NCBI GenBank assembly: GCA_030040415.1
Contig: JASHTT010000193.1
Coordinates: 1 to 11,892, forward strand
DNA from: Streptosporangiaceae bacterium
GTDB lineage: Bacteria > Actinomycetota > Actinomycetes > Streptosporangiales > Streptosporangiaceae
Length of the DNA stretch: 11,892 nt
Direction: 5' to 3'
In this document: positions 4,908 to 11,869 of the stretch, one piece after another
Layout: each line of letters begins with the position of its first letter
Position numbering within the stretch: the stretch's first letter is position 1
Notes under the pieces: model-generated
Told to the model about the DNA's origin: nothing
Database searches by the model: none
What the model saw: only the letters and a program-made list of their open reading frames with translations
Position numbers and translations under genes: made by a program

Positions 4908-6923
4908 TCAGCTGCGGAACGTGGTCAGCGTGTCACTGACAGAATTGGCAACCCACAGGCCACCGCCGTCCTTGTCGAATGCGATGCCGTCCGGCTTGCT
5001 GAACTGGTAGCTCGCGCCATCGAAGAGCCTGACCGTGTTCTTGCCGGTACCCGGGGAAATCATCGTGACCGAGTTGCCGTCCAAGTTCGCTACCCACACG
5101 GTCGTGCCGGTCGCGAAAACGGCGAATGTTATTCCCGCAGGGGTGTCGAGGTCGCTCGAGACGACCCTGACCCGCCCACCGCTCGAGGCGCTGAACTCTG
5201 AGACGGAGTCGCTGTTCGTTACCCAGACGTCCTTGCCATCGGTGGTCATGCCATCCGGGCCGTCGAAACCATAGCGGGAACCCGAGATGATCTTGAGGAC
5301 GCTTCCGTCGCTGCCGAACTCGGTCACGGAGTCGCCGTAGAAGTTGGCCACCCAGACCGTCGATCCGGCGGTGGTGATCGCGTCCGGCCCGTCGAATTTG
5401 TAGCCGGACTGGTCATACAGCTTCTCAAAGACCCCTGTGGTGGCGTTGAACGTGGCGACGGAGTCGCCGCTGTTCACGACGAACAGGCTGGTGCCGACTG
5501 CTGCCATGGCCACCGGGATGTCGAGGGCCGATTCCTTCCTGACGCCTAGTAGCTTCCCGGTCGTACCGTCGAACTTCGTCAGCGACTCACTGCCCGCGTC
5601 GGCTACCCAGACGTCGCCCGCGTATAACGTCATGGCCGCAGGAAGATCGAAGCCGTACTTGGCCCCCGAGACGACTCTGACCAGCGATCCTGTCTTGGCG
5701 TCTAGCTCAGTCACCGCGTCGGAATCGAGCACCCATATGTCGGCGCCCGCTGACACGACTTCGGCTGGGTGGTCGAACCAGCCGGCGAAGACAGCAGCCA
5801 GCGCTCCGGTGGAGGTGACCAGTTCGGTGACCGTGTCCCCGGCCTCGTTCGCGACGAAGATATCCGTCCCAGCCACGGCGGCCGCCACCGGGGAATCGAA
5901 CTGGTAGCGCGCGCCGGTCAGCATCCTGGGCGCTGTCGACGCGGTGCTGAACTCGGTGACCGAGTTCCCTATCTCATTGACCACGGCCACCTTGTCGTGT
6001 GCGACTATGACGGCGCCCGGCTGGTCGAAATGGTAGGAGGCCGCCGACAGCACCTTGACCAGTTTGCCGGTCGTGGCACTGAGCACCGTGACCGTGTCGC
6101 CGCTCTGGTTCGTGACCCAGACGTCGGTGCTGTCGGCGGCGATGCCTGCCGGGTCGAAGAACTCGTACTTCGAGGCCGAGATGCGGGTCACTGTCCCAGG
6201 CCGCCCGGCGCTGGATATGCCTATCCTGGTCACCGAGTTGGCGGCATTAGCCACCCAAGCAGCCGCGGAACTCGGGCTGGTCCGCACCGTGGTGATGGCG
6301 GCGGGGTCGCCGAAGCCCACACCGACGTTCTTGACTTGGGCCACGAAATCGCCGCTGGCAGCACTGAATACCGTGACGGAGTTGCCGGCCGCGTTCGCTA
6401 CCCAGACGGTGCCGTTGGCCAGGGCGAGCGCGATGGGGTCGCTGAGTCCGTACTTGGCGCCCGAGACTACCCTGACGAGCCTCCCCGTCGTGGCGCTGAA
6501 CTCGGTGATCGAGTCCCCGTCAGCATTAGCCACCCAGACATCGGCACCGTTCGAAGCGACCGCGTCAGGAGCATTAAGGTCATAAGACGCGTCCGAGATG
6601 GTTCTGATGAGCGCCCCGGTGTTGCCGTCCAGTTCTGTGACCGAGTTGCTCTCGTAGTCTGCTACCCAGACGTCTGTGACGGTGCTCGCTGAACCGTTCA
6701 GTGTGGCCGTGGAGTACGCGGCGATGGCATCGGGATAGTTGAGGCCCCAGCCGAGCACCCGAGGGCTTGCGGTTGCGTTCGGGCCTAACCTCGTGCTGCT
6801 GTCGGCCGTGGCGCGCGGCGCCGCGGACGCGGCGGCTGAGGCTAGGCCGGCGATTACGATCGCCGCCGTCAATGTGGGCAATACCGCGCGTTTGGCTGAG
6901 TCGACCGCCTGGCTCGGTCTCAT
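4908..6923 (-). CDS. Secreted protein of 14 beta-propeller-like repeats (NHL/YncE type)
   Basis: 671 residues. Signal peptide: basic start, hydrophobic core LPTLTAAIVIAGLASA, and an ASA-AP cleavage site near residue 34. The rest is a tandem repeat of about 43 residues with consensus close to FDxPDAITxxGxDVWVAN then GDSVTEFxAxTGxLVRVVSG. The VWVAN-type cores lie near residues 86, 130, 174, 223, 268, 313, 356, 397, 438, 481, 524, 567, 610 and 657, i.e. 14 copies, consistent with two seven-bladed propellers. No sortase motif, lipobox or C-terminal membrane helix, so probably released or held non-covalently. Such propellers mostly act as binding scaffolds; some, such as virginiamycin B lyase, are enzymes. 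Nothing here identifies a ligand. ATG at 6923 with a weak AAGGGG upstream. Confidence 0.88.
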   Translation of the reverse strand: MRPSQAVDSAKRAVLPTLTAAIVIAGLASAAASAAPRATADSSTRLGPNATASPRVLGWGLNYPDAIAAYSTATLNGSASTVTDVWVADYESNSVTELDGNTGALIRTISDASYDLNAPDAVASNGADVWVANADGDSITEFSATTGRLVRVVSGAKYGLSDPIALALANGTVWVANAAGNSVTVFSAASGDFVAQVKNVGVGFGDPAAITTVRTSPSSAAAWVANAANSVTRIGISSAGRPGTVTRISASKYEFFDPAGIAADSTDVWVTNQSGDTVTVLSATTGKLVKVLSAASYHFDQPGAVIVAHDKVAVVNEIGNSVTEFSTASTAPRMLTGARYQFDSPVAAAVAGTDIFVANEAGDTVTELVTSTGALAAVFAGWFDHPAEVVSAGADIWVLDSDAVTELDAKTGSLVRVVSGAKYGFDLPAAMTLYAGDVWVADAGSESLTKFDGTTGKLLGVRKESALDIPVAMAAVGTSLFVVNSGDSVATFNATTGVFEKLYDQSGYKFDGPDAITTAGSTVWVANFYGDSVTEFGSDGSVLKIISGSRYGFDGPDGMTTDGKDVWVTNSDSVSEFSASSGGRVRVVSSDLDTPAGITFAVFATGTTVWVANLDGNSVTMISPGTGKNTVRLFDGASYQFSKPDGIAFDKDGGGLWVANSVSDTLTTFRS

Positions 6924-6949
6924 CTGGATCCCGCCCCTTAAGCCCGGGT

Positions 6950-6964
6950 GTACCGAGAAGGTAC
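6950..6964. promoter_or_regulatory. Inverted repeat GTACC-N5-GGTAC upstream of the propeller gene
   Basis: Perfect 5-bp inverted repeat with a 5-base spacer, about 27-41 bases before the propeller ATG. Position and symmetry suit a regulator binding site or leader-RNA structure; no regulator is identified. Confidence 0.3.
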
Positions 6965-6981
6965 GTTCCGGAGGCTACCAG

Positions 6982-7011
6982 GGCCGGGCTGGCCACACGG
7001 CTAGCCCGGCC
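6982..7011 (-). terminator. Strong hairpin at the end of the methyltransferase operon
   Basis: GGCCGGGCTGGCC (6982-6994) pairs with GGCTAGCCCGGCC (6999-7011) around an ACAC loop, 13 pairs with one G-T wobble. It includes the methyltransferase stop codon and lies upstream of the propeller gene on the same strand, so it would separate the two transcripts. No T-run follows, as is common for actinobacterial terminators. Confidence 0.6.
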
Positions 7012-7780
7012 GACGGGCCTCGATCAGGAACCGCCGCGAGTGACAGACGAACGAACCGCTCGCCAGGATGTGGTCGTGCATGCGGGCTAGCTGCTCACGG
7101 TAGCCAGCCACGGTGAAGCCGGGCACCGTCCACAGCACCTTCTTCAGGAAGTGCACGACGGCCGCGACGTCGAAGAACTCGACCCGCAGCGTGGCCTCCC
7201 GAACGTCAACGACCTCAAGCCCGGCCTGCGTCGCCTCCCGGATCGCGATCGCGGTGCTGCGCGACTGGCTGACCGGCTGCGGGCCCATCATGAAGTCGGT
7301 CAGCTCCCGGTTGGTGCCGGCGCCGACTTGCTGCGACAGGTAGCTGCCGCCCGGCTGCAGCACCCGCGCGACCTCCGGCCACACCGTTTCCGTCGGGTGC
7401 CTGCTCACCACCAGGTCGAACGTGCCGGACCGCAGCGGCAGGCCGCCGTCGTCGGCTGCCAGCAGCACGCGGCCGTCGACGGGAGCCAGGTTGCGCCGGG
7501 CCAGGACGGCGTTCGGCGGCCACGACTCGGTGGCCACCACGACCCGCGGCCTCGCGGCTCCGGGGGCCCCGCCGAGCGCGGCCGCGAGCACCTCACCACC
7601 GCCGGTCTGGATGTCCAGCACCGCACCCGCACGTCGTGCCCGCTCCCCCGTCAGCCGCGCGTAACCCCAGGGCGGGCGTTCCTCGGTGGCCCTGCCGTCG
7701 AACCAGGAGAAGTCCCAGCCTTCCACCGGAACGCCGTCACCCTCGGCGACCAGTTCGTCGAAGTTCGGGCGCTGCACCAC
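7001..7780 (-). CDS. Class I SAM-dependent methyltransferase
   Basis: 259 residues from GTG at 7780 (a second GTG is the next codon). Rossmann methyltransferase motifs: motif I VLDIQTGGGEVLA at 54-66, acidic residue after strand 2 in VATES (Glu85), AADDGGLPLRSGTFDLVVSR at about 108-127 (motifs II/III region), and LQPGGSYLSQQVG at 141-153 (post-motif region). The N-terminal segment GWDFSWFDGRATEERPPWGY is a substrate-side cap. The target is not readable; the general pattern is that of small-molecule or RNA methyltransferases with a ubiE-like core. It starts 3 bases after the VOC gene stop, so it is translationally coupled to it. Ends in the strong hairpin at 6982-7011. Confidence 0.87.
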   Translation of the reverse strand: MVQRPNFDELVAEGDGVPVEGWDFSWFDGRATEERPPWGYARLTGERARRAGAVLDIQTGGGEVLAAALGGAPGAARPRVVVATESWPPNAVLARRNLAPVDGRVLLAADDGGLPLRSGTFDLVVSRHPTETVWPEVARVLQPGGSYLSQQVGAGTNRELTDFMMGPQPVSQSRSTAIAIREATQAGLEVVDVREATLRVEFFDVAAVVHFLKKVLWTVPGFTVAGYREQLARMHDHILASGSFVCHSRRFLIEARRPG

Positions 7781-7783
7781 CCA

Positions 7784-8557
7784 TCAATTCTCTACTGCAA
7801 TGGCAGGGCTGTGCACTTGCACTTCCTGGCCGTCGGGATCGATGACCGACAGCAGTGAGCCGAAATCCTCGGTGATGATGCGGGGCTCGAAGCCGGCGCC
7901 GCTGAGCCTCGCCGCGATCTGCTCGAGTGGCTCGCCGGACTCGAACGTCAGCTGCACCACGGCGCCGCCACCGCCGGGCACCACCGGCAGCTTGTCGCTG
8001 AAGACGTGGTGCAGGCCGACCTGACCTCGCGTGCCACCGTCAGCCAGGAAGTTGACGTAGTACGGATTGATCTCTCCCGCCGGGCGCAGGCCGAGCGACT
8101 GCAGGAACCCGGCGTACGGACCGGCGGGATCCGCGAATCGCACCGGCATCACGCGCAGCAACTCGGGCGCCCCTGGCTCGGCGCGAAGCTGCGAGCCGTA
8201 CAAGTCCGCGGGCGGCTCGTCGACTGCGATCGTCGCGCCGTCCGGGTCGAGGCAGGTGAGCACGCGGCCGTACGCCTCGTCATAGACGGTTACCCCGGCG
8301 ACGTCGGCCGCGATGAGTTGCTTGGCGAGCTGCGTCAGATCGTCGGCCACGAAGCTCAGTGTTGTCTGGCCGGATGGCGCGCCAGAAGTCGACGATGCGG
8401 CGTCGTGCAGCGCAACCCGGCCGCCGCCGCAAGCCATGTCGCTCCAGCCACCGCGGTCGGTGACGATCCACGGTCGCAGGCCGATCAGCTCAAGGAAGGA
8501 CTGCATTGCGGAGACGTCGGCGGTGAAACGCACCGGCCGTACGACGATCTCAGTCAT
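7784..8557 (-). CDS. Tandem VOC (glyoxalase/bleomycin-resistance superfamily) protein
   Basis: 257 residues. ATG at 8557, with AGGAGG (8570-8565) 7 bases upstream; an in-frame TTG one codon earlier is too close to that site. Two betaalphabetabetabeta modules, each with the hallmarks of the fold: first at about 5-118 (VRPVRFTADVSAMQSFLELI ... CLDPDGATIAVDEP), second at about 135-250 (VMPVRFADPAGPYAGFLQSL ... VIDPDGQEVQVHSP). The usual first-strand His and last-strand Glu metal ligands of VOC enzymes are not seen (VRF in both modules; ATIAV and QEVQV at the ends), suggesting ligand binding or sequestration rather than metal-dependent catalysis. That is inference. Its ATG overlaps the stop of the RHH gene and its stop is 3 bases from the methyltransferase start. 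Confidence 0.87.
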   Translation of the reverse strand: MTEIVVRPVRFTADVSAMQSFLELIGLRPWIVTDRGGWSDMACGGGRVALHDAASSTSGAPSGQTTLSFVADDLTQLAKQLIAADVAGVTVYDEAYGRVLTCLDPDGATIAVDEPPADLYGSQLRAEPGAPELLRVMPVRFADPAGPYAGFLQSLGLRPAGEINPYYVNFLADGGTRGQVGLHHVFSDKLPVVPGGGGAVVQLTFESGEPLEQIAARLSGAGFEPRIITEDFGSLLSVIDPDGQEVQVHSPAIAVEN

Positions 8558-8724
8558 CAACTCTCCTCCTGTCGCATCAGGTACTCGGCCAGCGCGTGCT
8601 CGACCAGTACTGACAGGCTCTGGCCCTCGTCGATCGCCCTGTGCTTGACCCGCCGGACCAGCTCGGGCGGCAGGTAAACGTTGAATTGCACCTTGCCTGC
8701 TTTCTCGTCCCTAGTCTGAACCAT
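8557..8724 (-). CDS. Ribbon-helix-helix (CopG/Arc-type) DNA-binding protein, 55 residues
   Basis: Small gene from ATG at 8724 to TGA at 8559-8557; the A of its stop is the first base of the VOC ATG (TGATG overlap). Protein: a charged N-terminus, a beta strand KVQFNVYLPP (about 11-20), helix ELVRRVKHRAIDEG (about 21-34) and second helix LSVLVEHALAEYL (about 37-49). This is the RHH layout, in which the strand pairs with its dimer mate in the DNA major groove. Such proteins are autoregulators or antitoxins. No ribosome site precedes the ATG; a TAGTAT -10-like box 7 bases upstream implies a leaderless mRNA. The tandem 8-bp repeats in the same stretch could be its operator. It may regulate the two downstream genes. 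An antitoxin role with the upstream kinase is possible but not supported by gene order. Confidence 0.8.
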   Translation of the reverse strand: MVQTRDEKAGKVQFNVYLPPELVRRVKHRAIDEGQSLSVLVEHALAEYLMRQEES

Positions 8725-8750
8725 AGCTAGGATACTAGCATAGTAGCAAG
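8724..8750 (-). promoter_or_regulatory. AT-rich promoter/operator region of the RHH-VOC-methyltransferase operon
   Basis: Unusually AT-rich for this window. On the plus strand it reads as near repeats TAGCTAGGA, TACTAGCA, TAGTAGCA (8725-8748). It also contains the perfect palindrome TACTA-GCA-TAGTA (8733-8745) and GCTAG-GATA-CTAGC (8726-8739). On the minus strand TAGTAT (8737-8732) fits a -10 element whose start would coincide with the RHH ATG (leaderless). The -35 match is poor. Overlap of repeats and -10 suggests autorepression. Confidence 0.5.
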
Positions 8751-8771
8751 ATCAGGCGCCACCGGGACGCA

Positions 8772-9311
8772 TCAGCCTTCTTCGTCATCGGAACGCGCCT
8801 CGATGTAACGCAGGGCGGCGTTGATATTGGCCTCCAGGTCGTCTGCCGAGTCGATCCGCAGTGCGGGCTCGGTCCACTCGGTGGCCGCTTTCTGACGGGC
8901 CTGGACCATGTCCCAGGTGACCTCGTCGAGTCCGTGCAGACCGCGCACGCGGGACAGCAGACGCCCCTGGTGAAGCGCCACGTCGCTGGTGACCACGTCC
9001 AGAACTATCGGCTCGAGTCCGTGCCGCCCCGCGAGTCCGCGCCAGACGTCCTTGCCTTCCTCCTCAGCGTTGACGGCATCGATGATCACAGAGTTGGCAA
9101 GCTTCAACTGCTCGTCCGCCAACCGCTCGGCCACGAGATATGCGGCCAGGCCGGTTTCGAAGCTTCTGGCGATGCCTGCCTTGATGATCGCTGACTCAAT
9201 TGGATCGACAGAAAGTACGGGCAATTTGAGGTGTTTCGCGATGCCCGCTGCGATCGTGCTCTTCCCGCTGCCTGGCAGGCCCGACATGACGATGAGCCTG
9301 GGCCTGCGCAT
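8772..9311 (-). CDS. P-loop kinase-like ATPase (AAA/zeta-like family)
   Basis: 179 residues, ATG at 9311, 16 bases after the dapB stop, so probably cotranscribed with dapB. Walker A GLPGSGKST at 11-19 directly after the first strand LIVMS; VDPIE at 35-39 where small-substrate kinases bind their acceptor; strand VIIDAVN with Asp78 as Walker-B-like; and HQGRLLSRVRG at 114-124 as an Arg-rich lid. This is the architecture of small predicted kinases of the AAA_33, zeta-toxin and chloramphenicol-phosphotransferase type. The substrate is unknown. No ribosome site is seen. The last residues are acidic (SDDEEG). Stops 47 bases before the RHH start on the same strand. Confidence 0.85.
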   Translation of the reverse strand: MRRPRLIVMSGLPGSGKSTIAAGIAKHLKLPVLSVDPIESAIIKAGIARSFETGLAAYLVAERLADEQLKLANSVIIDAVNAEEEGKDVWRGLAGRHGLEPIVLDVVTSDVALHQGRLLSRVRGLHGLDEVTWDMVQARQKAATEWTEPALRIDSADDLEANINAALRYIEARSDDEEG

Positions 9312-9327
9312 GTGCGGGCACCAGCCG

Positions 9328-10071
9328 CTAGGCCAGTCCGAGCAGGCCGTCCAGGCCGACGTTCAGCCCGGCAGGCAGCCCTGCCACACCGCGGATCGCG
9401 AGCAGCACGCCCGGCATGAAGGACGAGCGGTCCATCGAGTCGTGTCGTATCGTCAGCACCTCGCCGTGCCCGCCGAGCAGGATCTCGTGGTGTGCGAGCA
9501 GGCCGCCGAGCCGGACCGAGTGCACATGCACGCCGTCCACCTCTGCACCACGCGCTCCGTCGGCGGCGGTCACCGTCGCGTCCGGCGACGGCCCGAGGCC
9601 GGCCTCGGCTCGCGCCGACGCGATCATCGCCGCCGTTCGTCCTGCAGTTCCCGACGGCGCATCAGCCTTCCCCGCGTGATGCAGCTCGATGACTTCTGCC
9701 GACTCGAAGAACGGCGCCGCCTGCTGCGCGAAGCGCATCATGAGCACAGCTCCGATGGAGAAGTTCGGCACCACCAGGACGCGGGAGGCCGGATAGTCGG
9801 TGAGCCAGCCGCGCACTTCCGCGAGCCGCGCATCGACGAAGCCTGACGTTCCCACCACGGCGGTGATGCCGTGCTCGACACACCAGCGCAGGTTGTCCAT
9901 GACCGCACCCGGGTGCGTGAAGTCGACGACGACGTCCATGCCGTCCAGCTCTTCGACCGCGTCTCCGGCATCGACCTGCGCGGCTAGCTCCATATCGGCC
10001 GCGGACTCGACCGTGGCGCACACGAGCGAGCCCATCCGCCCCTTGGCGCCAAGCACGCCTACCTTGATCAT
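9328..10071 (-). CDS. dapB: 4-hydroxy-tetrahydrodipicolinate reductase
   Basis: 247 residues. It reduces hydroxytetrahydrodipicolinate with NAD(P)H in the diaminopimelate/lysine pathway (cytosol). N-terminal Rossmann motif VGVLGAKGRMG (4-14); VVDFTHPGAVMDN (48-60) and VVGTSGF (72-78) complete the nucleotide domain; the family signature ELHHAGKADAPSGTA at 129-143 holds catalytic His131 and Lys135 and the substrate-binding SGT; the C-terminal strand VLTIRHDSMDRSSFMPGVL closes the barrel. ATG at 10071 is preceded by GAGGGGG. Length is normal. It stands first in a minus-strand unit with the P-loop kinase instead of next to other dap genes; divergent from the hydrolase gene. Confidence 0.97.
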   Translation of the reverse strand: MIKVGVLGAKGRMGSLVCATVESAADMELAAQVDAGDAVEELDGMDVVVDFTHPGAVMDNLRWCVEHGITAVVGTSGFVDARLAEVRGWLTDYPASRVLVVPNFSIGAVLMMRFAQQAAPFFESAEVIELHHAGKADAPSGTAGRTAAMIASARAEAGLGPSPDATVTAADGARGAEVDGVHVHSVRLGGLLAHHEILLGGHGEVLTIRHDSMDRSSFMPGVLLAIRGVAGLPAGLNVGLDGLLGLA

Positions 10072-10115
10072 CGTGCCCCCTCGCCGTGGTTCTTATTGAC
10101 CCCCTCCGGCAGACT

Positions 10116-10149
10116 ATCGGCCGCCCGCCGGGACCGGACCCCGGCCGAT
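10116..10149. promoter_or_regulatory. Inverted repeat ATCGGCCG-N18-CGGCCGAT in the dapB / hydrolase divergent region
   Basis: Perfect 8-bp arms at 10116-10123 and 10142-10149, ending 46 bases before the hydrolase ATG and starting 44 bases upstream of dapB. A TTGACC box lies at 10096-10101, but no -10 is found at normal spacing. It could be a binding site for a dimeric regulator of either gene, or a leader hairpin. The rest of 10072-10195 shows nothing else. Confidence 0.4.
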
Positions 10150-10195
10150 GCGATATGAATCTCTGCGGAAGCTTGTAGCTGCGAAGGAGCATGCG

Positions 10196-10972
10196 ATGGC
10201 CGCGTGGAACTCGTTCAGCACGGACACGAACAACGGCATAACGACCGAAGTGATCACTTACCCGGCGGGCAACGGGGACGAGATACACGCGTACGTCGCC
10301 CGGCCAACAGCAGGCGAAGGTCCGCGCCCGGGGATCGTGGCCGTGCCGCACATGCCAGGGTGGGATGAGTTCACGCGCGAATTCGCAGACCGGCTGGCCC
10401 GCCACGGCTACACGGTGATCTCGCCCAACATCTACGAGCGGTTCGGCCACGGCGCACCGGACGACATAGCGGCCAAGGCCCGCGCCGAGGGCGGCGTGTC
10501 CGACGACAGCGTGGTCGGCGACTGCGCGGCGGCGCGCGAGTGGCTGCTCGCCCAGCCGGACAGCAATGGCAAGGTCGGCATCATCGGCCCATGCTCAGGC
10601 GGACGCCACGCGCTGCTCGTCGCGTCGCGGGTGCCCGGTTTCAACGCAGCGGTCGATCTGTGGGGTGGCGGCGTGATCGCCAAGGCCGAGGAGCTGACCC
10701 CGTCGCGCCCGGTCTCGGTGCTCGACTACACCGCCGACCTGAACACCCCGCTGCTCGGCATCTTCGGCAACGACGACCAGTACCCGACGCCCGACCTGGT
10801 CAATCAGCACGAGGCGGAACTCAAGCGGCTCGGCAAGGATTACGAGTTCCATCGCTACGACGGGGCCTCGCACGGCTTCTTCTACTACCACACGCCGATG
10901 TACCGGCCGGAGGCGGCGATGGACGGCTGGGAGAAGGTGTTCGACTTCTTCGGCAGAAACCTGTCGGACTAG
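10196..10972 (+). CDS. Dienelactone hydrolase family alpha/beta hydrolase
   Basis: 258 residues. ATG at 10196 is preferred because AAGGAG (10184-10189) lies 6 bases upstream; the frame stays open to an ATG at 10148, which lacks a site and overlaps the inverted repeat. Alpha/beta hydrolase with a Cys nucleophile: GPCSGG (Cys133) in place of the Ser elbow, FGNDDQYP with Asp194, and ASHGFF with His226, the Cys-Asp-His triad of dienelactone hydrolase. VPHMPGWDEF supplies the oxyanion region, and HGYTVISPNIYERFG follows the fold. Family members hydrolyse lactones or esters in the cytosol, classically in chlorocatechol degradation; no catabolic genes are nearby, so the substrate is unknown. Stop is 9 bases from the convergent SGNH gene. 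Confidence 0.93.
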   Translation: MAAWNSFSTDTNNGITTEVITYPAGNGDEIHAYVARPTAGEGPRPGIVAVPHMPGWDEFTREFADRLARHGYTVISPNIYERFGHGAPDDIAAKARAEGGVSDDSVVGDCAAAREWLLAQPDSNGKVGIIGPCSGGRHALLVASRVPGFNAAVDLWGGGVIAKAEELTPSRPVSVLDYTADLNTPLLGIFGNDDQYPTPDLVNQHEAELKRLGKDYEFHRYDGASHGFFYYHTPMYRPEAAMDGWEKVFDFFGRNLSD

Positions 10973-10981
10973 CGGCGAGCG

Positions 10982-11869
10982 CTACTGCACGAGGCAACTG
11001 CCGCCGCTGCCGATCGCGCGGGTCCCGGACACCGACAGCAGGCCTGATGCGGACTGGCTCGCCGGGAACGCCGCCGCGAGCCCGTTCGCGATCAACCGCG
11101 ATCGCTGCGCGTAGCCATACGGCGTGTAGTGAATGCCGTCGTTGATGAACCAGCTTGGCTGCGCCGCCGCGGCCCAGTCGTACACCCGCATCGTCGGGAA
11201 CTGCGAGCACGCCTGCAGCAGGTCGCGGTTCCAGGCGCGCATGTTCGACTCGGCATACGGCCCGGACGACAAGAGCGTGATGACGTTCACCCACATCACG
11301 GGCTCGTCGCCGATGAGGGTCATCATTTCCTTGATCCGGGCCGGCATGCTCATGGCCGAGCCGACCGCGACGTCCGCGGCGTCGTTGGTGCCGAGCGCGA
11401 TCACCCAGCACCCCCGGTAGCCGTGCTGGATCTGCTGCTGCGCCACCGTGTAACCGTTGGGGAACCCGTGCCAGGTCTCGTAGATCGACCGCGCTCCGGA
11501 CACCTCGGGAATGAAGTTGGTGACGCCGACCCGGCGATACTGAGCGGCGATCCGCAGGTTCGGGTCGGGCTGATAGGCAGGCAGCACCAGGCCGTCCGAC
11601 GTCGAGTCGCCGATGTGCACCACCGATGTGCAGGATGTGCGCGGTCCCGCTGGCGCGGCAACCGGTCCCCAGGCGCTCGCTGGCGTCGTCCCGGTGATCG
11701 CGGTCTTTGCGTGCGCGAGCCTCGCCGCATTGGGCGCGGCCGTCGTCGTCTGCGAGGCGCCGCTGCATCCAGCGAGCAGCGCGACCGCGGCCGCGCACGC
11801 CGCAAGTCGGACGTACCGGCTGCCGGCGGCAGCCTTGATATCTACGCAGGTAGCACGGATGGATGGCAC
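10982..11869 (-). CDS. SGNH/GDSL hydrolase lipoprotein
   Basis: 295 residues from GTG at 11869; no clear ribosome site is visible upstream, so the exact start is uncertain. Signal peptide RLAACAAAVALLAGC ends in a lipobox LLAGC, with Cys35 to be lipidated; a TTTAAPNAAR-type linker follows. Hydrolase blocks: HIGDSTSDG with nucleophile Ser89 (block I), LGTNDAAD with Asn162 (block III), and INDGIHYTPYGY with Asp244 and His247 (block V). The DGIHYTP ending resembles SGNH domains that act on cell-envelope O-acetyl groups, often fused to acyltransferase-3 proteins; here it is free. Extra Cys at 80, 154, 221 and 292 could form disulfides outside the membrane. Likely an extracytoplasmic esterase or acyl-transferring enzyme; substrate unknown. 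Confidence 0.9.
   Translation of the reverse strand: MPSIRATCVDIKAAAGSRYVRLAACAAAVALLAGCSGASQTTTAAPNAARLAHAKTAITGTTPASAWGPVAAPAGPRTSCTSVVHIGDSTSDGLVLPAYQPDPNLRIAAQYRRVGVTNFIPEVSGARSIYETWHGFPNGYTVAQQQIQHGYRGCWVIALGTNDAADVAVGSAMSMPARIKEMMTLIGDEPVMWVNVITLLSSGPYAESNMRAWNRDLLQACSQFPTMRVYDWAAAAQPSWFINDGIHYTPYGYAQRSRLIANGLAAAFPASQSASGLLSVSGTRAIGSGGSCLVQ

Noticed and set aside
5769..6692. 307-codon plus-strand open frame antisense to the propeller gene
   Set aside because: It mirrors the propeller repeat in another frame (periodic but without a recognisable fold, signal or ribosome site); the minus-strand gene has a signal peptide and clear blades.
8557..9311. RHH protein plus P-loop kinase as a toxin-antitoxin pair of the zeta type
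   Set aside because: The kinase is closer to dapB and separated from the RHH gene by a separate promoter-like region; the RHH gene is instead fused by overlap to the VOC gene. No further support is visible.
10821..11798. 325-codon minus-strand open frame overlapping the SGNH gene and the hydrolase 3' end
   Set aside because: Arg-rich with no motifs; the SGNH frame holds lipobox and all catalytic blocks.
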